From Sinorhizobium terangae (GTDB lineage: Bacteria; Pseudomonadota; Alphaproteobacteria; Rhizobiales; Rhizobiaceae): DNA of 64,000 bases. The translations under genes were made by a program, and so were the position numbers. Below, in pieces: positions 1 through 9,403 of the stretch (its first letter is position 1; each line of letters begins with the position of its first letter). Under the pieces are notes generated by a model. The model did not search any database. It was given only the letters and a program-made list of their open reading frames with translations, and had not been told where the DNA came from. The stretch spans positions 992,001-1,056,000 of the forward strand of contig NZ_CP121659.1 in NCBI RefSeq assembly GCF_029714365.1, in the 5' to 3' direction.

Positions 1-290
1 GGGGGATAATCCGGCTCGCCGATCCCGACGAAGACGGCGCCGAACCTGTGCGCCGCCTCGAGCTCTCGTTCCGCATCCGCGATGGTCGCAATGCGAAATG
101 TGCGATCCGAGTCGCCGCGCCGGGAAAGGTCGGGCAGCGCTTCAAGCGCCGCTTCTGCCGTGCCGAAGTGATTGATCAGGTCCCGGAAGGTAGCGGGGCC
201 GACATTGTCGCTGCGAATCAGCCGCAGCCAAGCGATTTTCTGCCGTTCCGTCAGCGCGATTCCTGTGTGTTGGGCGCTGACGTTCAACAT
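1..290 (-). CDS. dprA: DNA processing protein DprA, N-terminal part (cut by window edge)
   Basis: The reverse strand reads an open frame from ATG at 290 to the window edge, giving about 96 residues that begin [20 protein letters not shown] and contain NVGPATFRDLINHFGTAEAA, the helix-hairpin-helix/SAM-like N-terminus of DprA (Smf). The frame runs on to GEPDYPP, where the Rossmann-like domain normally starts. DprA loads RecA on incoming single-stranded DNA in the cytoplasm. The start codon overlaps the plsY stop by one base (TAATG), so the two are probably translationally coupled. The C-terminal two thirds lie outside the window. Confidence 0.88.
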   Translation of the reverse strand, partial: MLNVSAQHTGIALTERQKIAWLRLIRSDNVGPATFRDLINHFGTAEAALEALPDLSRRGDSDRTFRIATIADAERELEAAHRFGAVFVGIGEPDYP

Positions 291-901
291 TATCCCTTTT
301 CCCCGATCCGGCTTTCCGTGCCGCTAAGCAGTCGCTGGATGTTGGCACGATGCTTGGTCCAGGTGATGACGGTCATGATAGCGAACAGCAGTGCCACTTT
401 TCCATACCCGGTCGCATAAAGCGCAACGGGCACGAGGGCTGTCGCTGTGAGGGCGCTCAGCGACGAGTAACGCGTGATCTTGGCCATGGCGAGCCAGATT
501 GCACCGAAGACGAGCACCATTACCGGTGCAAGGCCCAGCAACACGCCGATATAGGTTGCAACACCCTTGCCGCCCTTGAACGAGAGCCAGACCGGATAGA
601 GATGTCCGAGGAAAGCGGCGAGGCCCGCGGCAAGGCCAGCCTCGATGCCCCACCGAGAGGCGATGGCGGCAGCGGCTGTGCCCTTGAGCGCATCGAGGAG
701 GAGGGTCGCCGCGGCAAGCTTCTTGTTGCCGGTTCGAAGTACGTTCGTGGCGCCGATGTTGCCCGAGCCTATCTGGCGGACGTCACCGAGGCCTGCCATG
801 CGCGTAAGAATGAGGCCGAAGGGGATCGACCCCAGAAGATAGCCGAAGACGAGACATGCAAACGTCGCGGGCAGCCCGAGCTGCCAGGATAATAACTCCA
901 C
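290..901 (-). CDS. plsY: Glycerol-3-phosphate acyltransferase PlsY
   Basis: A 203-residue integral membrane protein of usual PlsY length. It transfers acyl groups from acyl-phosphate to glycerol-3-phosphate, the first step of phospholipid synthesis, at the inner membrane. Diagnostic motifs are visible: [12 protein letters not shown] near residue 46, the glycine-rich [19 protein letters not shown] in the middle, and hydrophobic segments consistent with about five membrane spans. The start is GTG at 901, chosen because GGGGGAGG lies five bases upstream. It sits between pyrC' and dprA on the minus strand, 29 bases after pyrC' and overlapping dprA by one base, so it belongs to the pyrBC' operon. 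Confidence 0.95.
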   Translation of the reverse strand: MELLSWQLGLPATFACLVFGYLLGSIPFGLILTRMAGLGDVRQIGSGNIGATNVLRTGNKKLAAATLLLDALKGTAAAAIASRWGIEAGLAAGLAAFLGHLYPVWLSFKGGKGVATYIGVLLGLAPVMVLVFGAIWLAMAKITRYSSLSALTATALVPVALYATGYGKVALLFAIMTVITWTKHRANIQRLLSGTESRIGEKG

Positions 902-930
902 CGGTTCCTCCCCCGCCTATCAGCTCCGGT

Positions 931-2223
931 CTACGCTGAATGCACCAGCTTGCCCGCAACATAAGTTTGGACGACGCGTCCGGTAAAGCGGGCATTTTCA
1001 AAAGGCGTGTTCTTCGAGCGTGAAACCAGCGCTTTCTCATAGAGGACCCAGGGTTCATCGAGGTCGAGAACGGTGACGTCGGCTTTCGCGCCCGGCTTCA
1101 GCGTGCCAGCTTCGAGGCCGAAGATCGCCGCCGGGCGCGTGGACATCGCATCGATCAGCCGCATCAGCGGCACCTGGCCGCTGTGGTAGAGGCGAAGCGC
1201 GGCCGCTGCCAGCGTTTCAAGGCCAATCGCGCCATCGGCGGCGTCGGAGAAGGGCAGGCGCTTGGTGTCGACATCCTGCGGATCATGCGATGATACGATG
1301 ATGTCGATCGTCCCGTTTGCAAGAGCCTCGGCCATCGCGACGCGGTCGTCTTCGCAGCGGAGCGGAGGCGACAATTTGAAGAAGGTCCGATACTCGCCGA
1401 TGTCGTTTTCGTTCAGCGTCAGATGATTGATCGAGATGCCACAGGTGACGTTTGTGCCGCGCTCTCGCGCGACGCGCACGACGTCTGCCGACTCCGGTAC
1501 AGAAATCTCGGCGGCGTGGTAGGCGGCCTTGGTCAGTCCGGCGATGCGAAGGTCGCGTTCGAGCGGAATGATCTCCGCTTCGCGCGGAACGCCCGGAAGG
1601 CCGAGCCAGCTTGCGAGCAAGCCCTCGTTCATGACGCCGTTGGCGCCGAGATATTTGTCGCGAGCCTCAAGCGCGACGACAGCACCGAATTCGCGCGCGT
1701 AGGTCATGGCGCGGCGCAGCACCAGCGTGTCGTGAACCGGCTGCCGGCCGTTGGTGAAGCAGACGGCGCCCGCGTCGCGAAGCAGCCCGATTTCGGTCAT
1801 CTCTTCCCCGAGCAGGCCCTTGGTGAGGGCTGCAGCCGGGTGAATGTTGACGAGCGCCTTGTCGCGCGCGGTCTTCTGCACGAACTCGACGAGGGCGATT
1901 TCGTCGATAACCGGATCTGTGTCCGGCATGGCGATGAACGAGGTAACGCCGCCTGTCGCCGCCGCACGGGAGGCCGACTCGATCGTCTCGCGATGCTCGC
2001 TTCCGGGTTCGCCGACGAAGACGCGCGCATCGACGAGACCCGGGACTGCCGTAAGACCGGCGCAGTCCTTAACGAAAGCGCCGTCCGGCGCACCCTGGTT
2101 CTGGGCGTCGCTGCCGGCTGCAAGAATGCGGCCGTCGCTGCCGACGATGATCGTGCCCGTTTCGTCGAGGGCCCGCGACGGATCGACGATGCGCAGGTTT
2201 TTCAGAACGAGTGGTCTGGTCAT
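931..2223 (-). CDS. pyrC: Dihydroorotase-like protein PyrC', probably catalytically dead
   Basis: A 430-residue protein with the amidohydrolase fold of type I dihydroorotases, encoded directly after pyrB with an ATGA overlap. Dihydroorotase makes dihydroorotate from carbamoyl-aspartate. The catalytic residues are missing here: the canonical DxHxHxREPG metal motif reads [10 protein letters not shown] (residues 65-74), so both histidines and the substrate arginine are replaced. The late TDHAPH motif reads SSHDPQ near residue 313, losing the catalytic Asp, and the second His of the HxxH-S motif is Glu (HAAEIS). This matches the non-catalytic PyrC' of Pseudomonas, which scaffolds aspartate transcarbamoylase. 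I infer the same role; an active dihydroorotase should exist elsewhere in the genome. Confidence 0.9.
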   Translation of the reverse strand: MTRPLVLKNLRIVDPSRALDETGTIIVGSDGRILAAGSDAQNQGAPDGAFVKDCAGLTAVPGLVDARVFVGEPGSEHRETIESASRAAATGGVTSFIAMPDTDPVIDEIALVEFVQKTARDKALVNIHPAAALTKGLLGEEMTEIGLLRDAGAVCFTNGRQPVHDTLVLRRAMTYAREFGAVVALEARDKYLGANGVMNEGLLASWLGLPGVPREAEIIPLERDLRIAGLTKAAYHAAEISVPESADVVRVARERGTNVTCGISINHLTLNENDIGEYRTFFKLSPPLRCEDDRVAMAEALANGTIDIIVSSHDPQDVDTKRLPFSDAADGAIGLETLAAAALRLYHSGQVPLMRLIDAMSTRPAAIFGLEAGTLKPGAKADVTVLDLDEPWVLYEKALVSRSKNTPFENARFTGRVVQTYVAGKLVHSA

Positions 2224-3161
2224 AGGCGCGGCCCCTGGTTCTGCGAGAGGAGAAGCGTTTCCATCACGGCCATACGCACGGCGACGCCCATCTCGACCTG
2301 CTGTTCGATGACGCTTTGCGGACCGTCGGCTATTTCGGAAGCGATCTCGACGCCTCGGTTCATCGGCCCCGGGTGCATCACCAGCGCATCGTCCTTGGCC
2401 GCTTTCAGCTTCTCGGCGTCGAGGCCGTAATAGTGGAAATATTCGCGCACGGAGGGCACGAAGGAGCCGGCCATGCGCTCGCGCTGCAGCCGCAGCATCA
2501 TGACGACGTCCGCGCCTTTCAGTCCTTCCGCCATGGAGTGGTAGACCTCGACGCCCATCTGCGCGATCCCGGAGGGGAGCAGTGTCGCCGGTGCGACGAC
2601 GCGTACGCGCGCTCCCATCTCGTTCAGCAGCAGAATGTTGGATCGGGCGACGCGCGAATGCAGGACGTCGCCGCAGATCGCGACGACGATCCGCGAGAGC
2701 TTGCCCTTGGCACGGCGGATCGTCAGCGCGTCGAGGAGCGCCTGGGTCGGGTGCTCGTGCTGACCGTCGCCGGCATTCACGACCGAGCAGGAAACTTTCT
2801 GGGCAAGCAGCGCCGCAGCACCCGCCGAGGAGTGGCGCACGACCAGCACGTCGGGATGCATCGCATTTAGCGTCATCGCCGTATCGATCAGCGTCTCGCC
2901 CTTCTTCACCGAGGAATTGCCGACGGACATGTTCATCACATCGGCACCGAGACGCTTGCCCGCCAGTTCGAACGAGGACTGCGTCCGGGTCGAGGCTTCG
3001 AAGAAAAGATTGATCTGCGTCAGCCCGCGCAGCGAGGAGGTTTTCTTCTCCCGCTGCCGGGAGATCTTGACGGCTTCGTCGGCGCGATCGAGCAGGAGCG
3101 TGATGTCCTGTTCCGTGAGGCCCTTGATGCCGAGCAGGTGGCGATGCGGGAAAGTGATCAT
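2220..3161 (-). CDS. pyrB: Aspartate carbamoyltransferase catalytic chain
   Basis: A 313-residue enzyme of standard PyrB length that joins carbamoyl phosphate to aspartate, the committed step of pyrimidine synthesis. The carbamoyl-phosphate loop [16 protein letters not shown] and the HPTQALLD motif are intact. The start is ATG at 3161 ([11 protein letters not shown]), preceded by AAGGGCGG; a GTG five codons upstream (3176) is in frame but has no better ribosome site. It is the first gene of the minus-strand operon pyrB-pyrC'-plsY-dprA and overlaps pyrC' by four bases. No pyrI regulatory chain is adjacent, as expected for the class that associates with PyrC'. Confidence 0.96.
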   Translation of the reverse strand: MITFPHRHLLGIKGLTEQDITLLLDRADEAVKISRQREKKTSSLRGLTQINLFFEASTRTQSSFELAGKRLGADVMNMSVGNSSVKKGETLIDTAMTLNAMHPDVLVVRHSSAGAAALLAQKVSCSVVNAGDGQHEHPTQALLDALTIRRAKGKLSRIVVAICGDVLHSRVARSNILLLNEMGARVRVVAPATLLPSGIAQMGVEVYHSMAEGLKGADVVMMLRLQRERMAGSFVPSVREYFHYYGLDAEKLKAAKDDALVMHPGPMNRGVEIASEIADGPQSVIEQQVEMGVAVRMAVMETLLLSQNQGPRL

Positions 3162-3185
3162 GAGCCGCCCTTGCACTCTCTACCG

Positions 3186-3285
3186 CATGTCTCCTTAAAT
3201 CGACCTCGATTTAAGGAAAAAGACATGCAGCAATTCAATATGCTACAGCGACCTTTGCGCGTCGATGAGACGCGCGGCGCTGTAG
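3186..3285. repeat. Double-hairpin intergenic repeat (RIME-like), copy 1
   Basis: Two adjacent palindromes lie between the divergent pyrB and aidB genes. The first pairs CCTTAAATCGA with TCGATTTAAGG inside CATGTC...GACATG. The second pairs GCGCGTC with GACGCGC inside CTACAGCG...CGCTGTAG. The linker GACATGCAGCAATTCAA is shared with the element at 9314-9384, which shows a dispersed family. It resembles the rhizobium-specific intergenic mosaic elements; that family name is from general knowledge, not a search. Confidence 0.7.
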
Positions 3286-3412
3286 ATTGGCTCGCTCTAT
3301 AAAGCGTGGTCAGGGGCCGGGCAAGCGGCGCACCACCCCTTCCGCAGAAAACTTGCGTCGGCTCCAGGGCGCGCCTGTTTCGCGCCTGCGAAACTTGCGC
3401 TAGAACCGGCCC

Positions 3413-5065
3413 ATGAATCAGATGAACCGGACTGAACAGAAACTCGCCGAGCTGAACCAGCCAAAACCCTGGTCCGGTGTCAACGCCTATCGCTCCGATC
3501 CTCTCGTCGTCGACATCACGTCGAGCATGCCGAAGACGTTGCGTGACGAATTCGACGTGCTCGGTCGTTACGTCACCTCGCCGGAAGCGCAGGAACTGGC
3601 GCGCATGGCCAACGAGGGCGTGCCGAAGCTGAAGACCCACGGCCCCCGTGGTGAGCGCCTCGATGTCGTCGAGTTCCATCCGGCCTGGCACGCGCTGATG
3701 CGCCGGTCGATGACGACGGGTCTGCATTCGTCCGCCTGGGAAAACCTGGCGGATGAAAGAGGCCGCTCGCACAAGGCGAGAGCGATCCGCTTCTACCTGA
3801 CGGCGCAGCTCGAATGCGGCCATCTCTGCCCGTTGACGATGACGAGTGCGTCGGTTGCCGCCATCACCGCGTCTCCGGCGGTCCAGAAGGAATGGGCGCC
3901 GAAGATCCTGTCGCGCAAATATGATTCCTCCAACCGCCCCTGGATGCAGAAGAGCGCAGTCACCATCGGCATGGGCATGACGGAGAAGCAGGGTGGCACC
4001 GACGTCCGGGCCAACACCTCGACAGCGGAGCGCGTCGGGGAGGGCATCTATCGTCTGAACGGTCACAAGTGGTTCATGTCCGCGCCGATGAGCGATGCTT
4101 TCGTGATGCTCGCGCAGACGCGCGACGGGCTCGGCTGCTTCCTGGTGCCGCGACTGCTCGAGGACGGTTCCGCCAACGGACTGCGCTTCCAGCGTCTGAA
4201 GGACAAGCTCGGCAATCGCTCCAATGCTTCGTCCGAGGTGGAGTTTTCCGACACATTCGGCTTCATCCTCGGAACGCCCGACGCCGGTATCCGTACGATC
4301 CTCGACATGGTGACATTGACGCGGCTCGACTGCGCGCTGGCTTCCGCCGGCATGATGCGCGCATCGCTCGCCGAAGCCGTTCACCATACCCGCGGCCGCA
4401 AGGTTTTTGGCAAGACACTGATCAGCCAGCCGATGATGACGCGGGTTCTGGCCGACATGGCGCTCGACGTCGCGGCGGCGAGCGCGCTGTCGTTCCGTCT
4501 TGCCGATGCCTTCGACAAGGCGCATGGCAGTGCCGAGGATGCCGCCTATGCCCGCATCATGACGCCCGTCGCGAAATACTGGTGCTGCAAGATCGCTCCC
4601 GGCCTGATCTACGAGGCGATGGAATGCCTCGGCGGCAACGGCTATGTCGAGGAGCGCGCGCTCGCCCGGCATTATCGCGAGGCGCCGGTCAACGCCATCT
4701 GGGAGGGATCCGGCAACGTCATGGCGCTCGACGTGCTGCGCGTGCTCGGGCGTCGCAAGGAGCTGTTCGAACAGCTCTTCGGTATCTTCAGCCGCGATCT
4801 TGGCCCCTCCGGTCGCAAGACGATCGACGTTCTGCGCGCGGCCATGTCGCTCTGCGAACGCGACGAAGGCGCGGCCCGCATGCTGGTCGAGCAGCTTGCG
4901 CTCGCGGCAGCGGCCGCCGAACTCTACCGGCTCGGCGCGGGACGCATCGCCGACGCATTTCTGGAGTCGCGCCTGGCAGCCGGCTGGCGGTCGACTTACG
5001 GCATGCTCGATTCGCGCTTCGATTCCGCCTACGTGCTCGATCTGCTCTATCCGGCGGCGACGTAA
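3413..5065 (+). CDS. aidB: AidB-type acyl-CoA dehydrogenase family protein
   Basis: A 550-residue flavoprotein aligning along its length with E. coli AidB (about 541 residues), from recalled sequence. Shared blocks include FHPAWHALM, IGMGMTEKQGGTDVRANT, LNGHKWFMSAPMSDA, RLKDKLGNRSNASSEVEF and AMECLGGNGYVEE...IWEGSGNVMALDVLRV. AidB is an FAD protein of the alkylation (Ada) response that binds DNA; its enzymatic role is unsettled, and weak isovaleryl-CoA dehydrogenase activity has been reported. The gene stands alone, divergent from pyrB across a 251-bp gap holding a repeat. No Ada box is evident upstream. Confidence 0.9.
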   Translation: MNQMNRTEQKLAELNQPKPWSGVNAYRSDPLVVDITSSMPKTLRDEFDVLGRYVTSPEAQELARMANEGVPKLKTHGPRGERLDVVEFHPAWHALMRRSMTTGLHSSAWENLADERGRSHKARAIRFYLTAQLECGHLCPLTMTSASVAAITASPAVQKEWAPKILSRKYDSSNRPWMQKSAVTIGMGMTEKQGGTDVRANTSTAERVGEGIYRLNGHKWFMSAPMSDAFVMLAQTRDGLGCFLVPRLLEDGSANGLRFQRLKDKLGNRSNASSEVEFSDTFGFILGTPDAGIRTILDMVTLTRLDCALASAGMMRASLAEAVHHTRGRKVFGKTLISQPMMTRVLADMALDVAAASALSFRLADAFDKAHGSAEDAAYARIMTPVAKYWCCKIAPGLIYEAMECLGGNGYVEERALARHYREAPVNAIWEGSGNVMALDVLRVLGRRKELFEQLFGIFSRDLGPSGRKTIDVLRAAMSLCERDEGAARMLVEQLALAAAAAELYRLGAGRIADAFLESRLAAGWRSTYGMLDSRFDSAYVLDLLYPAAT

Positions 5066-5089
5066 CCGCCCATTCAGTGGGTTCAAGCA

Positions 5090-5433
5090 TCTCGGACGCC
5101 TGCGCGGAACGAGCGCGGCGGAGACTTTCATAGGTGACCGATACGGCGTTGTGAGAAACGATACATTCCAGCTCGCTGGAAGCGAGAGTGGAACCGTCGG
5201 CGGCGTCAATAATAATTGGGACACCTTCATTGGCGGTGGCGGAACCGATCGAATCTACGTCGCCCCCAAGTCCGGTTACTCCTGGACCGCCATCATGATC
5301 GCCGACAACGGATTGGATAGCGTTGAAAGGCATCGTGTTCAACATATCTGCTCAGAATTGCTACCCGATATGGGAAATCCGGCAGACCCGCGTCGGGTGC
5401 TCTGCGGTTGTGGAAAGCCTGCGCTGATGTCCG
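5090..5433 (+). pseudogene. Decayed fragment of an RTX/hemolysin-type calcium-binding protein
   Basis: The 530-bp space after aidB has no intact gene but encodes, in the frame of 5310, GTSAAETFIGDRYG...NDTFQLAGSESGTV...WDTFIGGGGTDRIYVAP...IADNGLDSVE. The glycine/aspartate-rich GGGGTDRI pattern and the D(N/T)F spacing are typical of RTX-like secreted repeat proteins. At about 5326 the sense moves to the +1 frame, which reads KGIVFNISAQNCYPIWEIR and stops at 5431, so an indel near the AAA run is likely. There is no convincing start codon or ribosome site. I read it as a C-terminal remnant of a larger gene; the family assignment is by composition and motif only. Confidence 0.5.
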
Positions 5434-5601
5434 CCGCCTCTGCACCCGGGGGGCGACGCAGTGTTGCGTTGGGCTTCGCACCGCAAGCCACCGCTCGTCT
5501 GTGAATATTAACCTTAACAAATGGTTTACGTTGCGGGCGCGCCCCCAAGGGTGGAGATTAACCAGGTAAATTCAAGAAAAAATCGGGAACGGAGCGGTTC
5601 G

Positions 5602-5757
5602 GTGAGAACTGGCTTGTTGATCATCATGATGATGTTTTTCGCGGGGGTGCCGCTCGACATTGGACGGCTCGCGGTCGCTCTTTTGGTGTTCGTGCTGGCC
5701 GAGCGAGCGCTCTATCCGCTGTTTTGCCGGCAGATCGTGGAAAGGGGGAGCGCATGA
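5602..5757 (+). CDS. Small membrane protein, function unknown
   Basis: A 51-residue frame starting at GTG 5602 (VRTGLLIIMMMFFAG) after a GGAG at 5591, ending in a TGA that overlaps the next ATG by four bases. It contains two hydrophobic stretches (GLLIIMMMFFAGVPL and LAVALLVFVLAERALYPLF), so it is probably a two-pass inner membrane protein. An in-frame ATG at 5521 would extend it by 27 residues but lacks a ribosome site. I do not recognise the family. The overlap with the next membrane-protein gene suggests the pair is translated together. Confidence 0.55.
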   Translation: MRTGLLIIMMMFFAGVPLDIGRLAVALLVFVLAERALYPLFCRQIVERGSA

Positions 5758-6092
5758 AGTGGCTCCTGATATTTTGGGCCGCCCCGGTCACGCTGCTGAC
5801 CGGCTGGTACGGTCTTTCCTATTACGACATGAGCTTCGGCGTCTTCATGTTGACGCGTCAGGCGCATGACCTGGTTTTCGCGATCTATGGCCACGTGCTC
5901 GGAATACCGCCCGAAACCATCCCGCCGCTCGTCGCGCGGGCGATTGTCGTCGATAGCGCCATCGTATTTGCGCTTGTCGCCTTTAGGAAACGTCGCCAAA
6001 TCATCGCCTGGTACCGGCGCCGTTTCGGCGCGCCGCCCGCTCAATCGCGGGAGGCGTTCGCGAGCGATGCCAATCTGTCGAGCGCTCCCTGA
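5754..6092 (+). CDS. Small membrane protein, function unknown
   Basis: A 112-residue frame from ATG 5754, preceded by AAAGGGGGAG. It starts with a strong hydrophobic segment ([20 protein letters not shown]), has a middle stretch resembling a channel or periplasmic loop and a second hydrophobic segment ([15 protein letters not shown]), followed by a basic tail [15 protein letters not shown]. This predicts an inner-membrane protein with a cytoplasmic C-terminus. It overlaps the upstream small membrane gene (ATGA) and its last 52 bases overlap the end of the convergent ruvX gene. No function is assigned. Confidence 0.7.
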   Translation: MKWLLIFWAAPVTLLTGWYGLSYYDMSFGVFMLTRQAHDLVFAIYGHVLGIPPETIPPLVARAIVVDSAIVFALVAFRKRRQIIAWYRRRFGAPPAQSREAFASDANLSSAP

Positions 6093-6523
6093 AGAATGAA
6101 GGAGGCGGCGGCGGAGTCGATGCGCTCTGCCCGCTTCTTCCGGGATACGTCCATTTCGATCAGGACCCGCTCCGCCGCGACCGTCGAGAGCCGTTCGTCC
6201 CAAAGCACGAAGGGAATGTCCGTCTTCTCTCCCATGTTCCTGACGAAGGCGCGCGTCGCCTGGCAGCGCGGTCCCTCGGTCCCGTCCATATTGACGGGCA
6301 GGCCGATGACGAAGGCCGCAATCTTTTCCTTTGCTGCCACGGCCAGGAGCGCTTCCGCATCGACGCCGAACTTGACGCGCCGGATCACGTCGCGCGGCGT
6401 CGCGAAGCGCCGACCGAGATCGGAGACCGACAGCCCGATCGTCTTGGTGCCAAGATCGAGGCCCGCAATCGCCCGGTTGGGCGGCAAGGATGCTGCCAGT
6501 TCTTCGATTGTAAGAATTGCCAT
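6041..6523 (-). CDS. ruvX: RuvX/YqgF family RNase H-fold nuclease
   Basis: A 160-residue YqgF-family protein. This family has an RNase H-like fold and is implicated in 16S pre-rRNA 5'-end maturation and as a putative Holliday junction resolvase. Visible motifs are the first acidic strand [16 protein letters not shown] (near residue 18), [15 protein letters not shown], the second acidic motif [12 protein letters not shown] and the final Asp in [11 protein letters not shown]. The usual short N-terminus is extended here ([18 protein letters not shown]), as in other alphaproteobacteria. Transcribed toward, and overlapping, the small membrane gene ending at 6092. Confidence 0.92.
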   Translation of the reverse strand: MAILTIEELAASLPPNRAIAGLDLGTKTIGLSVSDLGRRFATPRDVIRRVKFGVDAEALLAVAAKEKIAAFVIGLPVNMDGTEGPRCQATRAFVRNMGEKTDIPFVLWDERLSTVAAERVLIEMDVSRKKRAERIDSAAASFILQGALDRLASLANASRD

Positions 6524-6675
6524 GGGATTTCCCGATTCGATCTTTCCACTTGTGTCCTTTGATCCATATGCTTGTCCGACAGATAAATCATCAGAGCGGT
6601 CCGCCTAACCCTTTAAAAACGATCACGCATGTTCGGTCGCTTCGGCCAAACTTACCGTGACCCAAGGAGAACGTC

Positions 6676-7380
6676 ATGAAGATCAAATGGCTCGGCCATT
6701 CCGCCTTCCACATCGAAACGGCGAAGGCCAAAATCCTGATCGATCCCTTCTTCACCGGGAACCCGGCATTTCGTGAAAGCGAGCGCAAGGCGGCGACCGC
6801 GGGGCTGACGCACATCCTGCTCACGCATGGCCATGGCGACCATGTCGGCGACACCGTCGCGATCGCCAAGGAAACCGGAGCCATGGTGGTGGGTAATTTC
6901 GACCTTTGCATGTGGCTCGGACGGCAGGGCGTCTCGAATATGGATCCGGGCAACACCGGCGGCACGATCCAGCTTGGCACCTTCTCGGTAACTCTCGTCA
7001 CCGCGCTTCATTCCTCGGCGCAGATCACCGAAGACGGCGTTTCCCATTCGCTGGGAAGCGCCGGCGGCCTGGTGCTTCACTTCGACGACGAGCCGACGCT
7101 CTATCATATGGGCGACACGGATATCTTCTCGGACATGGCGCTGGTCCACGAGTTGCATGAGCCCGACATCGGCATCGTGCCGATCGGCGACCGCTTCACC
7201 ATGGGCGGCGCGGTGGCCGCTCTTGCCTGCCAACGCTATTTCAAGTTCAACACGGCCATCCCCTGCCATTATGGCTCGTTCCCGATCATCGACCAGACGG
7301 CGCAGACCTTCGTCGCCGGCATGGATGGCGCCTCGACGCTGGTCGCGACACCTGAAGTCGGTGGCATAGTCACTCTCTGA
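6676..7380 (+). CDS. UPF0173 family metal-dependent hydrolase (metallo-beta-lactamase fold)
   Basis: A 234-residue protein with the metallo-beta-lactamase signature [14 protein letters not shown] near residue 50, a further metal ligand region in ALHSSAQ, the [10 protein letters not shown] aspartate motif and a late His in CHYGSFPII, so the two-metal site looks complete. Substrate and pathway are unknown for this family. The start ATG at 6676 follows a strong AAGGAG. It lies upstream of gatC-gatA on the same strand but is separated from gatC by about 100 bases, so it need not be part of that operon. Confidence 0.88.
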   Translation: MKIKWLGHSAFHIETAKAKILIDPFFTGNPAFRESERKAATAGLTHILLTHGHGDHVGDTVAIAKETGAMVVGNFDLCMWLGRQGVSNMDPGNTGGTIQLGTFSVTLVTALHSSAQITEDGVSHSLGSAGGLVLHFDDEPTLYHMGDTDIFSDMALVHELHEPDIGIVPIGDRFTMGGAVAALACQRYFKFNTAIPCHYGSFPIIDQTAQTFVAGMDGASTLVATPEVGGIVTL

Positions 7381-7482
7381 TGAGCAACTGCGGCCTGGCA
7401 CGCCCGTCGGCGACATTCGCCCGTTGCACGTTGTGCAACTCGTCTTTATAGCGGGGGAAACTTTGAGATACCGGAGACGATC

Positions 7483-7770
7483 ATGTCCGTAGACCTTGCC
7501 ACCGTAAAGCGCGTCGCGCGCCTTGCCCGCATCGCCGTCAGCGAAGAGGAAGCCGAACGGATGATGGGTGAGCTCAATGGCATTCTCGGCTTCGTCGAGC
7601 AGCTTTCCGAGGTCAATGTCGACGGCGTCGAGCCGATGACTTCGGTCACGCCGATGAACATGAAGAAGCGCGCAGACACCGTCGCCGACGGCGACAAGGC
7701 TGCCGACATCGTTGCCAATGCACCGAATTCGGACCGCAACTTCTTCCTCGTCCCGAAGGTGGTCGAGTAA
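7483..7770 (+). CDS. gatC: Aspartyl/glutamyl-tRNA amidotransferase subunit C
   Basis: A 95-residue GatC of normal length, beginning [20 protein letters not shown] and carrying the conserved [13 protein letters not shown] segment. GatC is the small subunit that wraps around GatA and GatB in the complex that amidates Glu-tRNA(Gln) and Asp-tRNA(Asn). The start has GGAG at the right distance. It is followed 51 bases later by gatA, forming a gatCA operon; gatB is about 5.5 kb downstream. Confidence 0.96.
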   Translation: MSVDLATVKRVARLARIAVSEEEAERMMGELNGILGFVEQLSEVNVDGVEPMTSVTPMNMKKRADTVADGDKAADIVANAPNSDRNFFLVPKVVE

Positions 7771-7821
7771 AGAAACCGCCTCCCGCCCTGACGTTTCCGA
7801 TTGCGAAAGCCCGATTGCACC

Positions 7822-9303
7822 ATGACCGAACTTACAAGCCTCACGATCGCCGAAGCCCGCGCGAAGCTTTCCGCCAAGGAAATCACGGCGGTCGAATTGA
7901 CGGACGCCTACATCGCCGCGATCGAGGCGGCGAATGAGTCGATTAATGCCTATGTCGCCGTGACCCCGGAAAAGGCGCGCGAGATGGCCAAGGCCTCCGA
8001 TGCCCGTATTGCCGCCGGCAAGGCTGGTGCTTTGGAAGGCATTCCGCTCGGCATCAAGGATCTCTTCGGCACCGAAGGTGTCCATACGCAGGCCTGCAGC
8101 CACATTCTCGACGGCTTCGAGCCGCGCTACGAATCGACCGTCACCCAGAACCTCTGGAACGACGGTGCCGTCATGCTCGGCAAGCTCAACATGGACGAGT
8201 TTGCGATGGGCTCTTCCAACGAGACGTCCTATTACGGACCGGTCAAGAACCCGTGGCGCGCGAAGAATTCCAATCTGGACCTCGTGCCCGGCGGCTCCTC
8301 CGGCGGCTCGGCGGCGGCGGTCGCGGCCCACCTCTGTGCCGGTGCTACGGCGACCGACACGGGCGGTTCCATTCGCCAGCCGGCCGCCTTCACCGGTACC
8401 GTCGGCATCAAGCCGACCTATGGCCGCTGCTCGCGCTGGGGCGTCGTCGCCTTTGCCTCCTCGCTCGACCAGGCGGGCCCGATCGCGCGTGACGTGCGCG
8501 ATGCGGCGATCCTCTTGAAGTCGATGGCCAGCATCGATCCGAAGGATACGACATCCGTCGATCTCCCGGTGCCGGATTATGAGGCGTCGATCGGCAAGTC
8601 GATCAAGGGCATGAAGATCGGTATCCCGAAGGAATACCGCGTCGACGGCATGCCCGAGGAAATCGAGACGCTCTGGCAGCAGGGCATTGCCTGGCTGAAG
8701 GATGCCGGTGCCGAGATCGTCGACATCTCGCTGCCGCATACGAAATACGCGCTGCCGGCCTATTACATCGTCGCGCCCGCCGAGGCGTCGTCGAACCTGG
8801 CGCGCTATGATGGTGTCCGCTACGGCCTGCGCGTCGACGGCAAGGACATCATCGACATGTACGAGAAGACGCGCGCCGCCGGCTTTGGCCAGGAGGTCAA
8901 GCGCCGCATCATGATCGGCACCTATGTGCTCTCCGCCGGCTACTACGACGCCTATTACCTGCGCGCGCAGAAGGTCCGGACGCTGATCAAGCGCGACTTC
9001 GAACTCGTTTTCGACGCAGGTGTCGACGCGATCCTGACGCCGGCGACGCCGTCCTCGGCCTTCGGCATCGCGGACGAGGATCTCGCAGCCGATCCGGTGA
9101 AGATGTATCTGAACGACATCTTCACCGTGACGGTCAACATGGCTGGGCTGCCGGGCATCGCGGTGCCGGGCGGGCTTGATCGCAAGGGTCTTCCGCTCGG
9201 TCTGCAGCTTATCGGCAAGCCGTTCGAGGAGGAGACGCTGTTCAAGACGGCGCATGTCATCGAACAGGCCGCTGGCCGCTTCACACCGTCCAAGTGGTGG
9301 TAA
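7822..9303 (+). CDS. gatA: Aspartyl/glutamyl-tRNA amidotransferase subunit A
   Basis: A 493-residue amidase-family protein that releases ammonia from glutamine for tRNA-dependent amidation. The Ser-cisSer-Lys triad is visible: Lys in [14 protein letters not shown], the glycine/serine-rich [13 protein letters not shown] and the nucleophile region [14 protein letters not shown]. The start is ATG 7822 ([16 protein letters not shown]); an in-frame TTG at 7801 adds seven residues without a ribosome site. Second gene of gatCA. The rhizobial repeat at 9314-9384 begins ten bases after the stop. Confidence 0.97.
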   Translation: MTELTSLTIAEARAKLSAKEITAVELTDAYIAAIEAANESINAYVAVTPEKAREMAKASDARIAAGKAGALEGIPLGIKDLFGTEGVHTQACSHILDGFEPRYESTVTQNLWNDGAVMLGKLNMDEFAMGSSNETSYYGPVKNPWRAKNSNLDLVPGGSSGGSAAAVAAHLCAGATATDTGGSIRQPAAFTGTVGIKPTYGRCSRWGVVAFASSLDQAGPIARDVRDAAILLKSMASIDPKDTTSVDLPVPDYEASIGKSIKGMKIGIPKEYRVDGMPEEIETLWQQGIAWLKDAGAEIVDISLPHTKYALPAYYIVAPAEASSNLARYDGVRYGLRVDGKDIIDMYEKTRAAGFGQEVKRRIMIGTYVLSAGYYDAYYLRAQKVRTLIKRDFELVFDAGVDAILTPATPSSAFGIADEDLAADPVKMYLNDIFTVTVNMAGLPGIAVPGGLDRKGLPLGLQLIGKPFEEETLFKTAHVIEQAAGRFTPSKWW

Positions 9304-9313
9304 CGTCGGCTCC

Positions 9314-9384
9314 TGCATGTTTCCTTGAGGAACAAGGACATGCAGCAATTCAAAGTGCTGTAGCGCGCCTGAGGCGCGCTACAG
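9314..9384. repeat. Double-hairpin intergenic repeat (RIME-like), copy 2
   Basis: Two palindromes between the convergent ends of gatA and the deaminase gene. The first is CATGTTTCCTTG paired with CAAGGACATG. The second pairs CTGTAGCGCGCC with GGCGCGCTACAG around a three-base loop. The linker GGACATGCAGCAATTCAA matches the element at 3186-3285. Placed where it is, it may also act as a transcription end for one or both genes. Confidence 0.7.
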
Positions 9385-9403
9385 GACAGTCCGTGCATTT
9401 CTG

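Noticed and set aside
6652-9348. An 898-codon open frame antisense to the UPF0173, gatC and gatA genes
   Set aside because: Same codon-bias effect; the sense strand carries three well-conserved genes with complete motifs.
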